Source: Lachnospiraceae bacterium (GTDB taxonomy: Bacteria; Bacillota; Clostridia; Lachnospirales; Lachnospiraceae). From it: 64,000 nt of DNA. A program made the translations under genes and the position numbers. This document shows positions 28,373 to 35,275 of the stretch, piece by piece; the stretch's first letter is position 1, and each line of letters opens with the position of its first letter. Location of the stretch: assembly GCA_030526195.1 (NCBI GenBank), contig JAUNDG010000006.1, positions 62,001 to 126,000 on the forward strand, read 5' to 3'. The notes beneath the pieces were generated by a model, which saw only the letters and a program-made list of their open reading frames with translations, was not told the DNA's origin and did not search any database.

Positions 28373-28819
28373 CTATCCCTTAACAGCCGTATCAAACAGC
28401 AATGTCACCGGTCCGTCATTGACGGAAGCCACCTGCATATCAGCACCAAACTCCCCGTGAGCCACCCGGAAGCCCCGGCTTTCACAGGCCTTCATGAAGT
28501 ATTCGTAGAGGGGCTTGGCCACATCCGGTCCCGCCGCCCTGGTGAATCCGGGCCGACGGCTCTTCAGATCCGCAAACAGGGTGAACTGGGATACTACCAG
28601 AAGTTCCCCGCCCACAGCCTCAAGATTGAGGTTCATCTTACCATTTTCGTCTTCAAAGACGCGGACACCGCAGACCTTGTCCGCCAGCTTGTCCGCTTCT
28701 GCTTCTGTATCCTCCGGCCCCACGCCCAGAAGCACCAGAAATCCTTTACCGATGGCACCGTTCACCTGACCGTCGATGGTGACGGAAGCCTCGGATACCC
28801 GTGTCACAACTGCTCTCAT
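28373..28819 (-). CDS. dtd: D-aminoacyl-tRNA deacylase
   Basis: Hydrolyses D-aminoacyl-tRNAs and mischarged Gly-tRNA(Ala). 148 residues from MRAVVTRVSEASVTIDG, the canonical length; GGAGACAACAT sets the start at 28819. The two cross-subunit motifs are present: LLVVSQFTLFAD (SQxT) and GFRVAHGEFGADMQV followed by VNDGPVTLLFDT (the NxGPxT proofreading motif). Confidence 0.96.
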   Translation of the reverse strand: MRAVVTRVSEASVTIDGQVNGAIGKGFLVLLGVGPEDTEAEADKLADKVCGVRVFEDENGKMNLNLEAVGGELLVVSQFTLFADLKSRRPGFTRAAGPDVAKPLYEYFMKACESRGFRVAHGEFGADMQVASVNDGPVTLLFDTAVKG

Positions 28820-29010
28820 ATGTTGTCTCCTCGTTCTTATTCTTAACAAAGTTTTCGTCTGTTTCCATCTGAAAAATCTGTTTCTCTTGTTACTATCTGT
28901 TATATGACCCTGCTGTTTTTCAGGGCTAATCCGTCTGATTATCTCACAAAACCGGCGGGATTTCAAAATACCAGAAACGAATTAACTTGCCACCTCGTCA
29001 GACCCTCAAG

Positions 29011-29060
29011 CCACCTCGATTCCGCTTGGCTTCATCTCGGTGATTACGTTTCGCCAAATG
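29011..29060 (+). repeat. Repeat R4, single partial copy
   Basis: CCACCTCGATTCCGCTT then TCTCGGTGATTACGTTTCGCC: the same sequence, with a few changes, occurs at about 46733-46780. It adjoins the terminator of the permease gene. Confidence 0.65.
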
Positions 29061-29093
29061 TAAAAGGTGCTGCCGCAGACAGCGACAGCACCC
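29061..29093 (-). terminator. Intrinsic terminator after the permease gene
   Basis: Minus strand GGTGCTG-T-CGC and GCG-G-CAGCACC pair around TGTCT and are followed by TTTTAC. Confidence 0.85.
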
Positions 29094-29145
29094 AGTCATT
29101 TGCTTCAATTCAGATTTAAAATGATATTTCGGAACAACCGTCCTT

Positions 29146-30510
29146 TTATTTGATGGTCGGTGTGTTGTCCGGGCTGATAACCGGCTTATCCCAGACAGCC
29201 GGATTCTTCTTACGCATGATACGGGCATACAGCCAGAACGGCACACCCAGTACGATGTAGATCAGAAGAACGATCCAGGCGCCAAGGTCCATGGTTGTCA
29301 GTGTCACGTAGATAACGTAGATACAGAACAGGAAACCGACGACACCACAGATAACTGTTGCCGGGCCGTTCAGCTTGTACGGACGTTCCCACTGCGGTTT
29401 GGACTTTCTCAACTTGATGAAGGACAGAACAACCAGGAGATAAACAACACCGGCTGTCAGACCATAGATGGTGTAAATGTAGTTAACCCAGGCATCCGGA
29501 GCAAATACAGTGAAGTAGATGGACAGGATACCAACGATGATGTTAGCCAGAACCGGCTGACCATGCTTGTTGAGCTTAGCCAGCTTCATGGTGAACTGAC
29601 CCTGCTTGGCAGCGCCGAACAGTGTACGGGAAGCGCACATCCAGAAACCGCTCAGTGTTGTGAGGCAAGTACCGGTACCCATGATAACGATAATGACGCC
29701 CAGCCAGTGCAGGTCGATCATATCGGCCACACGCGGGTCAACGATGTCAGTCTGCAGAACCCAATCCTGGGAAATGATACCGCCGACACCAAAGACGGCC
29801 AGACCATAGATCAGGATTGTGAGGCCCAGAGAACCAACGAAGGCCATCCACAGTTTTTTCTTCGGGAAGTTGGATTCCTCAGACAGCTGCGGAATGAGGT
29901 CGAAACCGATAAACTTCATGATGAGCAGCGCGATGGCAGCCATGAAGCCCTTGCCGCCGTTCGGAAGCAGGTTGCCTGTGAAGTTTGAGAAATGCCAGGA
30001 ACCGCTGAACACAAAGATAAGTGAAGCGATCAGTGACACAACCAGTGTGGCCCAGAACAGGATGCTCTGCAGCTTGGCGATGAACTTGATCTCGAAGTTT
30101 GTCAGGAAGAACCAGCCCACCAGGATCAGAGCAGCCACCAGTTTAACAGTGGCATCGCTGACCGGTGTCAGGTAACCTAACATACTGGCGATACCGTAAG
30201 CAACTGTCGGCATGGCCATGACGTACATCAGAAGCACGAACCAACAGCAGATCCAGCCGGCATCCCAGCCGAATGCGTTGGAGACCCAGATGTTCTCACC
30301 GCCGGCATACGGCATGGTGGAAGTCATCTCAGCGTAAATGAAGCAAAGCGGCAGAACCAGAAGGCCGCAAACAATAAGTGCAAACAGAGCACCTGTACCG
30401 GTCAGTTCGAACCAGTACTGGATCTCGACCATCCAGGCCGCGATCATACCGCCGGCAGCCAGCGCAATCATCTGCGGCAGCTTAAGGCTTTTCTTTAAAC
30501 CATTTTCCAT
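29146..30510 (-). CDS. APC-superfamily amino acid permease
   Basis: 454 residues with twelve predicted membrane helices. The N-terminal LPQMIALAAGGMIAAWM corresponds to the unwound first helix (GxG substrate motif) of APC transporters. The family's PYAGGENIWVSNAFG segment and EESNFPKKKLW loop are visible. AGGAGAGGGG precedes the ATG. It lies 54 bases downstream of an isochorismatase-like hydrolase in the same direction, so permease and hydrolase probably import and cleave the same amide or amino-acid-like compound. Substrate unknown. Confidence 0.88.
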   Translation of the reverse strand: MENGLKKSLKLPQMIALAAGGMIAAWMVEIQYWFELTGTGALFALIVCGLLVLPLCFIYAEMTSTMPYAGGENIWVSNAFGWDAGWICCWFVLLMYVMAMPTVAYGIASMLGYLTPVSDATVKLVAALILVGWFFLTNFEIKFIAKLQSILFWATLVVSLIASLIFVFSGSWHFSNFTGNLLPNGGKGFMAAIALLIMKFIGFDLIPQLSEESNFPKKKLWMAFVGSLGLTILIYGLAVFGVGGIISQDWVLQTDIVDPRVADMIDLHWLGVIIVIMGTGTCLTTLSGFWMCASRTLFGAAKQGQFTMKLAKLNKHGQPVLANIIVGILSIYFTVFAPDAWVNYIYTIYGLTAGVVYLLVVLSFIKLRKSKPQWERPYKLNGPATVICGVVGFLFCIYVIYVTLTTMDLGAWIVLLIYIVLGVPFWLYARIMRKKNPAVWDKPVISPDNTPTIK

Positions 30511-30564
30511 AGTGTTAAATCCCCTCTCCTGAAAGTATATCTTTTGAAGCTTAAATGGCTTTAT

Positions 30565-31266
30565 TTACTTTTTATTAGCTTCCAGCACCTCGATGGTCTC
30601 ATCGGATGACAGAACGTTGCAGTAAATGATGTTCATGATCTTCAGCTCGGCATCATGCAGAGTGATGTCGGCAGCTGCACAACCATCTTCAACAACGATA
30701 ACCTGGAAACCTTCGTCAGCCAGGTCGCGGACTGTACCGGCGACGCACTGGTCTGTGACGATACCGCACACAACAACAGTCTCAACGCCCATGTTGCGAA
30801 GCAGACGGACATAGTTGGTACCGGTGACAACGGAGTCTGTTGTCTTGTTGACAACGATCTCATTTTCCATCGGTGTCAGTTCGTCGATCATCTGTGCTGC
30901 ATAGGAATTGATCGGCAGCAGCATACCGTTCCAGCCTTCTGACTTCTGGACCGGGCTTCTGTCTTCGCCGGATTCCATCAGGCAGGCAATACGACCGAAA
31001 GTGACGAACATTTTATTTTCACGGAAATAGTCCAGCATCTTCTTGCAGGCCGGGATGGTGACATCATCCAGTCTGTCGTGGAACGGGATCCAACGTTCCC
31101 ATTCGCCCATTTCCTTGTACTGCTTGGCTTCACCGAAGTCTCTCAGAATGAATTCGTTCTGCATATCGATGATGCAAAGCGCTGTCTTATCACGGTCAAG
31201 CACGATGTCCGGGAATTCTTTTGTTGTTTCATAGTAGAATGATAAGTATTTAGGATTCGGTTTCAT
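30565..31266 (-). CDS. Isochorismatase-family cysteine hydrolase
   Basis: 233 residues. The catalytic triad is visible: Asp in LCIIDMQNEF (D34), Lys in VVNKTTDSVV and the nucleophilic Cys in GIVTDQCVAGTVRDL (about 175). With Cys and no C-terminal carrier domain it belongs with nicotinamidase, N-carbamoylsarcosine and biuret-type amidohydrolases. It may hydrolyse an amide or ureido compound taken up by the downstream permease. AAGGAGATAGCG precedes ATG. First gene of a two-gene operon with the promoter at 31349-31377. Confidence 0.88.
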   Translation of the reverse strand: MKPNPKYLSFYYETTKEFPDIVLDRDKTALCIIDMQNEFILRDFGEAKQYKEMGEWERWIPFHDRLDDVTIPACKKMLDYFRENKMFVTFGRIACLMESGEDRSPVQKSEGWNGMLLPINSYAAQMIDELTPMENEIVVNKTTDSVVTGTNYVRLLRNMGVETVVVCGIVTDQCVAGTVRDLADEGFQVIVVEDGCAAADITLHDAELKIMNIIYCNVLSSDETIEVLEANKK

Positions 31267-31348
31267 CGCTATCTCCTTTATATAAAAATGATGAATGTCT
31301 GGTCTTTCTCATGTCGTCGGACTGCAATAAAACTCCGACAATGGAGAA

Positions 31349-31377
31349 AGGATAGCACATAATTTATAAAGATTCAA
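31349..31377 (-). promoter_or_regulatory. Promoter of the hydrolase-permease operon
   Basis: TTGAAT (31377-31372), 17-base spacer, TATCCT (31354-31349) on the minus strand, 83 bases upstream of the hydrolase start. Confidence 0.6.
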
Positions 31378-31597
31378 GAAAAACTTATAAAAAATGCATA
31401 TTATACAATTTTCTGCATATTTTATGTATGAAGAGGCTATCAAAGCGCTCATAGGGCCTGAGCTGAAAGAGCTGAGTGCCTGAAGCCGTCTCATTTTTGA
31501 AAAAAAACATGACAATTCTAACACACCTTCACAGATTATGCACATGAAAATGGTTTTTTCGACAATCTTAGGCATTGTGACAAGAAAAAATCATTTG

Positions 31598-31627
31598 TTG
31601 AGTCCGACACTGTAACGGTTGTATAAT
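31598..31627 (+). promoter_or_regulatory. Promoter of the TM1266-family gene and hydG
   Basis: TTGAGT (31598-31603), 18-base spacer, perfect TATAAT (31622-31627), about 120 bases upstream of the regulator start at 31748. Confidence 0.65.
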
Positions 31628-31747
31628 AAAGATTACCTATTATTGATGACCCCACCGCCCGGGATTTGCGTTTTTATCTCAAAAAATGCTGCGAAAACCG
31701 GCGGTCCGATGGAGAGCCACAACTCTCCGGCCAGAAAGGAGCCCACT

Positions 31748-31993
31748 ATGGAAACACGCGTAGCCAGCATCAGCATTATCGTAGAAAATAAAGAATCCAC
31801 CGAAGCTTTAAACACTCTGCTTCACAAATACGGCGATGCCATCATCGGCCGCATGGGCATCCCCTATCCGGCCAAGGGCATCAACATCATTTCCATCGTC
31901 ATCGATGCACCACTGGATGACATCAATGCCCTGACCGGTGCGCTGGGCAACATTGAGGGTATCACCGCCAAGGCCACAACCTCACGCATCTGA
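31748..31993 (+). CDS. TM1266-family putative [FeFe]-hydrogenase system regulator
   Basis: 81 residues starting METRVASISIIVENKEST; AAAGGAG six bases upstream sets the start. It has a single ferredoxin-like alpha/beta fold of the ACT/NikR-C type, with GIPYPAKGINIISIVIDAP and LGNIEGITAKA. Small proteins of this family lie beside [FeFe]-hydrogenase maturation genes in many anaerobes and are annotated as regulators from that context; the biochemical role is not settled. Here hydG follows after 135 bases, which supports the assignment. Confidence 0.85.
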   Translation: METRVASISIIVENKESTEALNTLLHKYGDAIIGRMGIPYPAKGINIISIVIDAPLDDINALTGALGNIEGITAKATTSRI

Positions 31994-32128
31994 AAAAATG
32001 CTGACGCGTTTCTTCTATATATAGATGACACGCCCACACCATTTGAATCAAAACCAAAAATAATATCTAAGGGGAAAGATGCCGGCACCGCCGGTTCTGA
32101 CCTTAAAGAAAGGCAGGTATAAACCACT

Positions 32129-33544
32129 ATGTACGACGTAAAATCCATGAACGCAGTTGAATTCATCGACCACGATGAGATCCTGGCCACGCTGGCCTAT
32201 GCCGACGAGCATTGCCGGGACGGGGCGCTGATCGATGAGATCCTGGCTAAGGCCGAGCTTCGCAAGGGGCTGACTCACCGGGAAGCCTCCGTGCTGCTGG
32301 CCTGTGAGGACCCGGAACGACTGGAGCGGGTCTACAAACTGGCGGAACAGATCAAGAAGGACTTCTACGGCAACCGCATCGTCATGTTTGCCCCCCTCTA
32401 TCTGTCCAACTACTGCGTGAATGGCTGCACCTATTGTCCGTATCATGCCATCAACCGCACCATTCCCCGGAAGAAGCTCACACAGGATGAGATCCGGGCC
32501 GAGGTTATGGCGCTGCAGGATATGGGCCACAAGCGACTGGCGCTGGAGGCCGGCGAGGATCCGGTGAACAATCCGCTGGAATACATCCTGGAATCCATCA
32601 AAACCATTTACTCCATTAAGCACAAAAATGGGGCCATTCGCCGCGTCAATGTCAACATTGCCGCCACCACCGTTGAAAACTATCGCCGTCTGAAGGACGC
32701 CGGCATCGGCACCTACATCCTCTTCCAGGAAACCTATCACAAGGAATCCTACGAAGAGCTCCATCCCTGGGGACCGAAGCACGATTACTGCTATCACACC
32801 GAGGCCATGGACCGCGCCATGCAGGGCGGCATCGATGATGTGGGGCTCGGGGTTCTCTTTGGCCTGGACAAATACCGCTATGAGCTGGCCGGTCTGCTGA
32901 TGCATGCCGAACACCTCGAAGCCGTTTTTGGCGTGGGCCCGCACACCATTTCCGTGCCCCGTATCTGCCCGGCGGACGACATCGATCCGACGAAGTTCAC
33001 CAACGCCATCGACGACGATACCTTTGCCAAGATCGTGGCGGTCATCCGCATCGCCGTGCCGTACACCGGCATGATCATTTCCACAAGAGAAAGCCAGAAG
33101 ACCCGCGAACGTCTCCTGCACCTGGGCATTTCCCAGATCTCCGGCGGCTCCCGCACCTCCGTGGGCGGTTACACCGAAGAAGAACGGCCGGAGGACACCT
33201 CTCAGTTTGATGTCTCCGACCGCCGCACGTTGGACGAAGTGGTCCGTTGGCTGATGGAAATGGATTATATTCCGTCCTTCTGTACCGCCTGCTACCGGGA
33301 AGGCCGCACCGGCGACCGGTTCATGTCTCTGTGCAAATCCGGCCAGATTCAGAACTGCTGTCTGCCCAACGCCATCATGACCCTGCAGGAGTATCTTGAG
33401 GATTACGCCTCACCCGAAACTCAGGCCGTGGGCCGCGCCATTATCGAGCGCCGCGTTGACGACATCCCCAACGAAAAGGTTAAGGGCATCGTCAAGGAAC
33501 GCCTTGAGAAGATTGTGGCCGGCGAACGGGATTTCCGATTCTGA
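32129..33544 (+). CDS. hydG: [FeFe] hydrogenase H-cluster maturase HydG
   Basis: Radical SAM tyrosine lyase that makes the CO and cyanide ligands of the H-cluster as an Fe(CO)2CN synthon. 471 residues, full length. The N-terminal SAM cluster is CX3CX2C in YCVNGCTYCPY (C96, C100, C103). The HydG-specific C-terminal auxiliary cluster is CX2CX22C (C385, C388, C411), which separates it from ThiH. hydF follows on the same strand, but a terminator lies between them. Confidence 0.96.
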   Translation: MYDVKSMNAVEFIDHDEILATLAYADEHCRDGALIDEILAKAELRKGLTHREASVLLACEDPERLERVYKLAEQIKKDFYGNRIVMFAPLYLSNYCVNGCTYCPYHAINRTIPRKKLTQDEIRAEVMALQDMGHKRLALEAGEDPVNNPLEYILESIKTIYSIKHKNGAIRRVNVNIAATTVENYRRLKDAGIGTYILFQETYHKESYEELHPWGPKHDYCYHTEAMDRAMQGGIDDVGLGVLFGLDKYRYELAGLLMHAEHLEAVFGVGPHTISVPRICPADDIDPTKFTNAIDDDTFAKIVAVIRIAVPYTGMIISTRESQKTRERLLHLGISQISGGSRTSVGGYTEEERPEDTSQFDVSDRRTLDEVVRWLMEMDYIPSFCTACYREGRTGDRFMSLCKSGQIQNCCLPNAIMTLQEYLEDYASPETQAVGRAIIERRVDDIPNEKVKGIVKERLEKIVAGERDFRF

Positions 33545-33563
33545 AACACCCACTCAATCATAA

Positions 33564-33600
33564 GCAGGGCTGTCACGATCGACAGCCCTGTTTTCCAGTT
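33564..33600 (+). terminator. Intrinsic terminator between hydG and hydF
   Basis: CAGGGCTGTC (33565-33574) pairs with GACAGCCCTG (33581-33590) around ACGATC, followed by TTTTCC and a second T-run. hydF must rely on readthrough or on a promoter within the 80 bases that follow. Confidence 0.88.
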
Positions 33601-33678
33601 TTTCCGCAGCCGGCCTTCAGAAAAACCTGAATGCCGGCGGTCTGTTTGCATACCTTCAGCGTTCTTCAGGAGGTTTCC

Positions 33679-35004
33679 ATGAGCAATTTAAATACTGCCG
33701 CCGGCGCCGACCGGCTTCACATCGGTTTTTTCGGTTGCCGGAATGCCGGCAAATCAAGTCTTGTTAATGCCGTGACCGGTCAGCCCATGTCCGTGGTGTC
33801 GGATGTCAAAGGCACCACCACCGACCCGGTGACCAAATCCATGGAACTGTTGCCCCTGGGCCCGGTGGTCATCATCGACACCCCGGGCTTTGACGATTCC
33901 GGTGCTTTGGGGGATCTCCGGGTCCTCCGCTCCCGCCGTCTCATCAACCGGGTGGACATCGCCGTGCTGGCGGTTGATCACACCGTGGGACTTTCGGCCT
34001 ACGACGAAGAGCTCCTTAAGCTGTTTCAGGAGAAGAAGATCCCCGCTCTCATCGCCCTGACCAAGTGCGATAACGGCGAGGTGGCACGGGAGGCGGTGCC
34101 CGGGCTTGCCGGTTTCGCCGGTTTTGCCGGTCTCGCCGGATCGGATGCCTCAGGCCAAAACGCCGCCGGAACGCCGGCTATCGACTATGCCTCGGCATCC
34201 GAAAAACAGCCGTCCATCCCCGTCATCTGTGTCAGCGCCGAGACGGGTTATCACTTAACCGAGTTCAAAGAACTGCTGGGCCATATCCGGCCGGAGGAAA
34301 ATCCGCTCCGTCTTGTGGGGGATCTCATTGCTCCGGGCGACACGGTGGTGCTGGTTTGCCCCATCGATGCTTCCGCACCGAAAGGCCGTCTCATCCTGCC
34401 CCAGGTCAAAGCCATCCGGGATATCCTGGATGCCGGCGCCGTCTGTCTCACCTGCCGGGAAACGGAACTTCAGCGCACACTGGATGCCCTCAAAGAACCG
34501 CCCCGGCTTGTCATCACCGACAGCCAGGCGCTGGGCGTTGTGGCCCCCATTGTGCCGGCGGATGTGCCGCTTACCACATTTTCGATTCTGATGGCCCGGT
34601 ATAAAGGCTTCCTTGAGTGTGCTATCCGGGGCATCGCAGCCGCCACTGCTCTGCCCGATCAGGCCCGTATCCTCATGGCCGAGGGCTGCACTCATCATCG
34701 CCAGTGCGAAGACATCGGCACTGTCAAGATCCCGAAAATGCTGCAGGCGCTCTGCGGCAAAACCTTCTGCTTTGAAACCTCCTCCGGACAGGGCTTCCCG
34801 GAAGATCTGTCCGGCTATGACCTCATCATCCATTGCGGGGCCTGTATGCTCAATGACCGGGAGGTCCGCTTCCGCATGACCTGCGCCGAGGATCAGGGGA
34901 TTCCTTTTACAAACTACGGCATCACCCTGGCCCGCTGCACCGGCACCCTGAAACGGACGCTGGAGATTTTCCCGGAACTGGCCGCCCTGCTGCCGGAGGA
35001 CTGA
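33679..35004 (+). CDS. hydF: [FeFe] hydrogenase H-cluster maturation GTPase HydF
   Basis: Scaffold and GTPase that assembles the 2Fe subcluster and delivers it to the hydrogenase. About 441 residues; AGGAGGTTTCC sets the start at 33679. GTPase motifs: G1 GCRNAGKSS, G2 GTTTDPV, G3 DTPGFDD, G4 TKCD. The C-terminal cluster site has CTHHRQCED and, later, HCGACM, fitting the family CxH...CxxC ligands. Between G4 and G5 (residues about 141-178) is a low-complexity insert of GLAG/GFAG repeats encoded by repeated 9-base units at 34100-34145. I do not expect it in most HydF proteins. Confidence 0.95.
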   Translation: MSNLNTAAGADRLHIGFFGCRNAGKSSLVNAVTGQPMSVVSDVKGTTTDPVTKSMELLPLGPVVIIDTPGFDDSGALGDLRVLRSRRLINRVDIAVLAVDHTVGLSAYDEELLKLFQEKKIPALIALTKCDNGEVAREAVPGLAGFAGFAGLAGSDASGQNAAGTPAIDYASASEKQPSIPVICVSAETGYHLTEFKELLGHIRPEENPLRLVGDLIAPGDTVVLVCPIDASAPKGRLILPQVKAIRDILDAGAVCLTCRETELQRTLDALKEPPRLVITDSQALGVVAPIVPADVPLTTFSILMARYKGFLECAIRGIAAATALPDQARILMAEGCTHHRQCEDIGTVKIPKMLQALCGKTFCFETSSGQGFPEDLSGYDLIIHCGACMLNDREVRFRMTCAEDQGIPFTNYGITLARCTGTLKRTLEIFPELAALLPED

Positions 35005-35126
35005 CGTCGGCGGGAGACCCATTTTCAACCCCAAAAGCGACGCCTGAACAGCCTCATAATTAAAGGCCCGCCGTCGACCTCGGCTGAAAACCGGAACATT
35101 TTCCGAATAAAAATTCCAAAAGAAAA

Positions 35127-35174
35127 AGCGTGATCCGCCACAACATAATGCTGTGACGCATCACGCTATTTTTT
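35127..35174. terminator. Bidirectional terminator between hydF and the dehydrogenase fusion
   Basis: AGCGTGATCCG-CCACA pairs with TGTG-ACGCATCACGCT. ATTTTTTT follows on the plus strand and TTTTTCTTTT on the minus strand, so it can end both convergent transcripts. Nearby (35199-35243) is a triplicated word ATACCGTCAT or close variants, with no known role. Confidence 0.9.
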
Positions 35175-35275
35175 TCGCTTGTGGAGGTAAATCCCCGTTT
35201 ATACCGTCATCTATACCGATAGTTATACCGTCATTTGCACCGTCGTTGATGACGAAAATGGGGCTCCGCTTCCCC

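Noticed and set aside
32048-33121. 357-codon minus-strand frame opposite hydG
   Set aside because: Antisense to a fully conserved HydG with all cluster cysteines.
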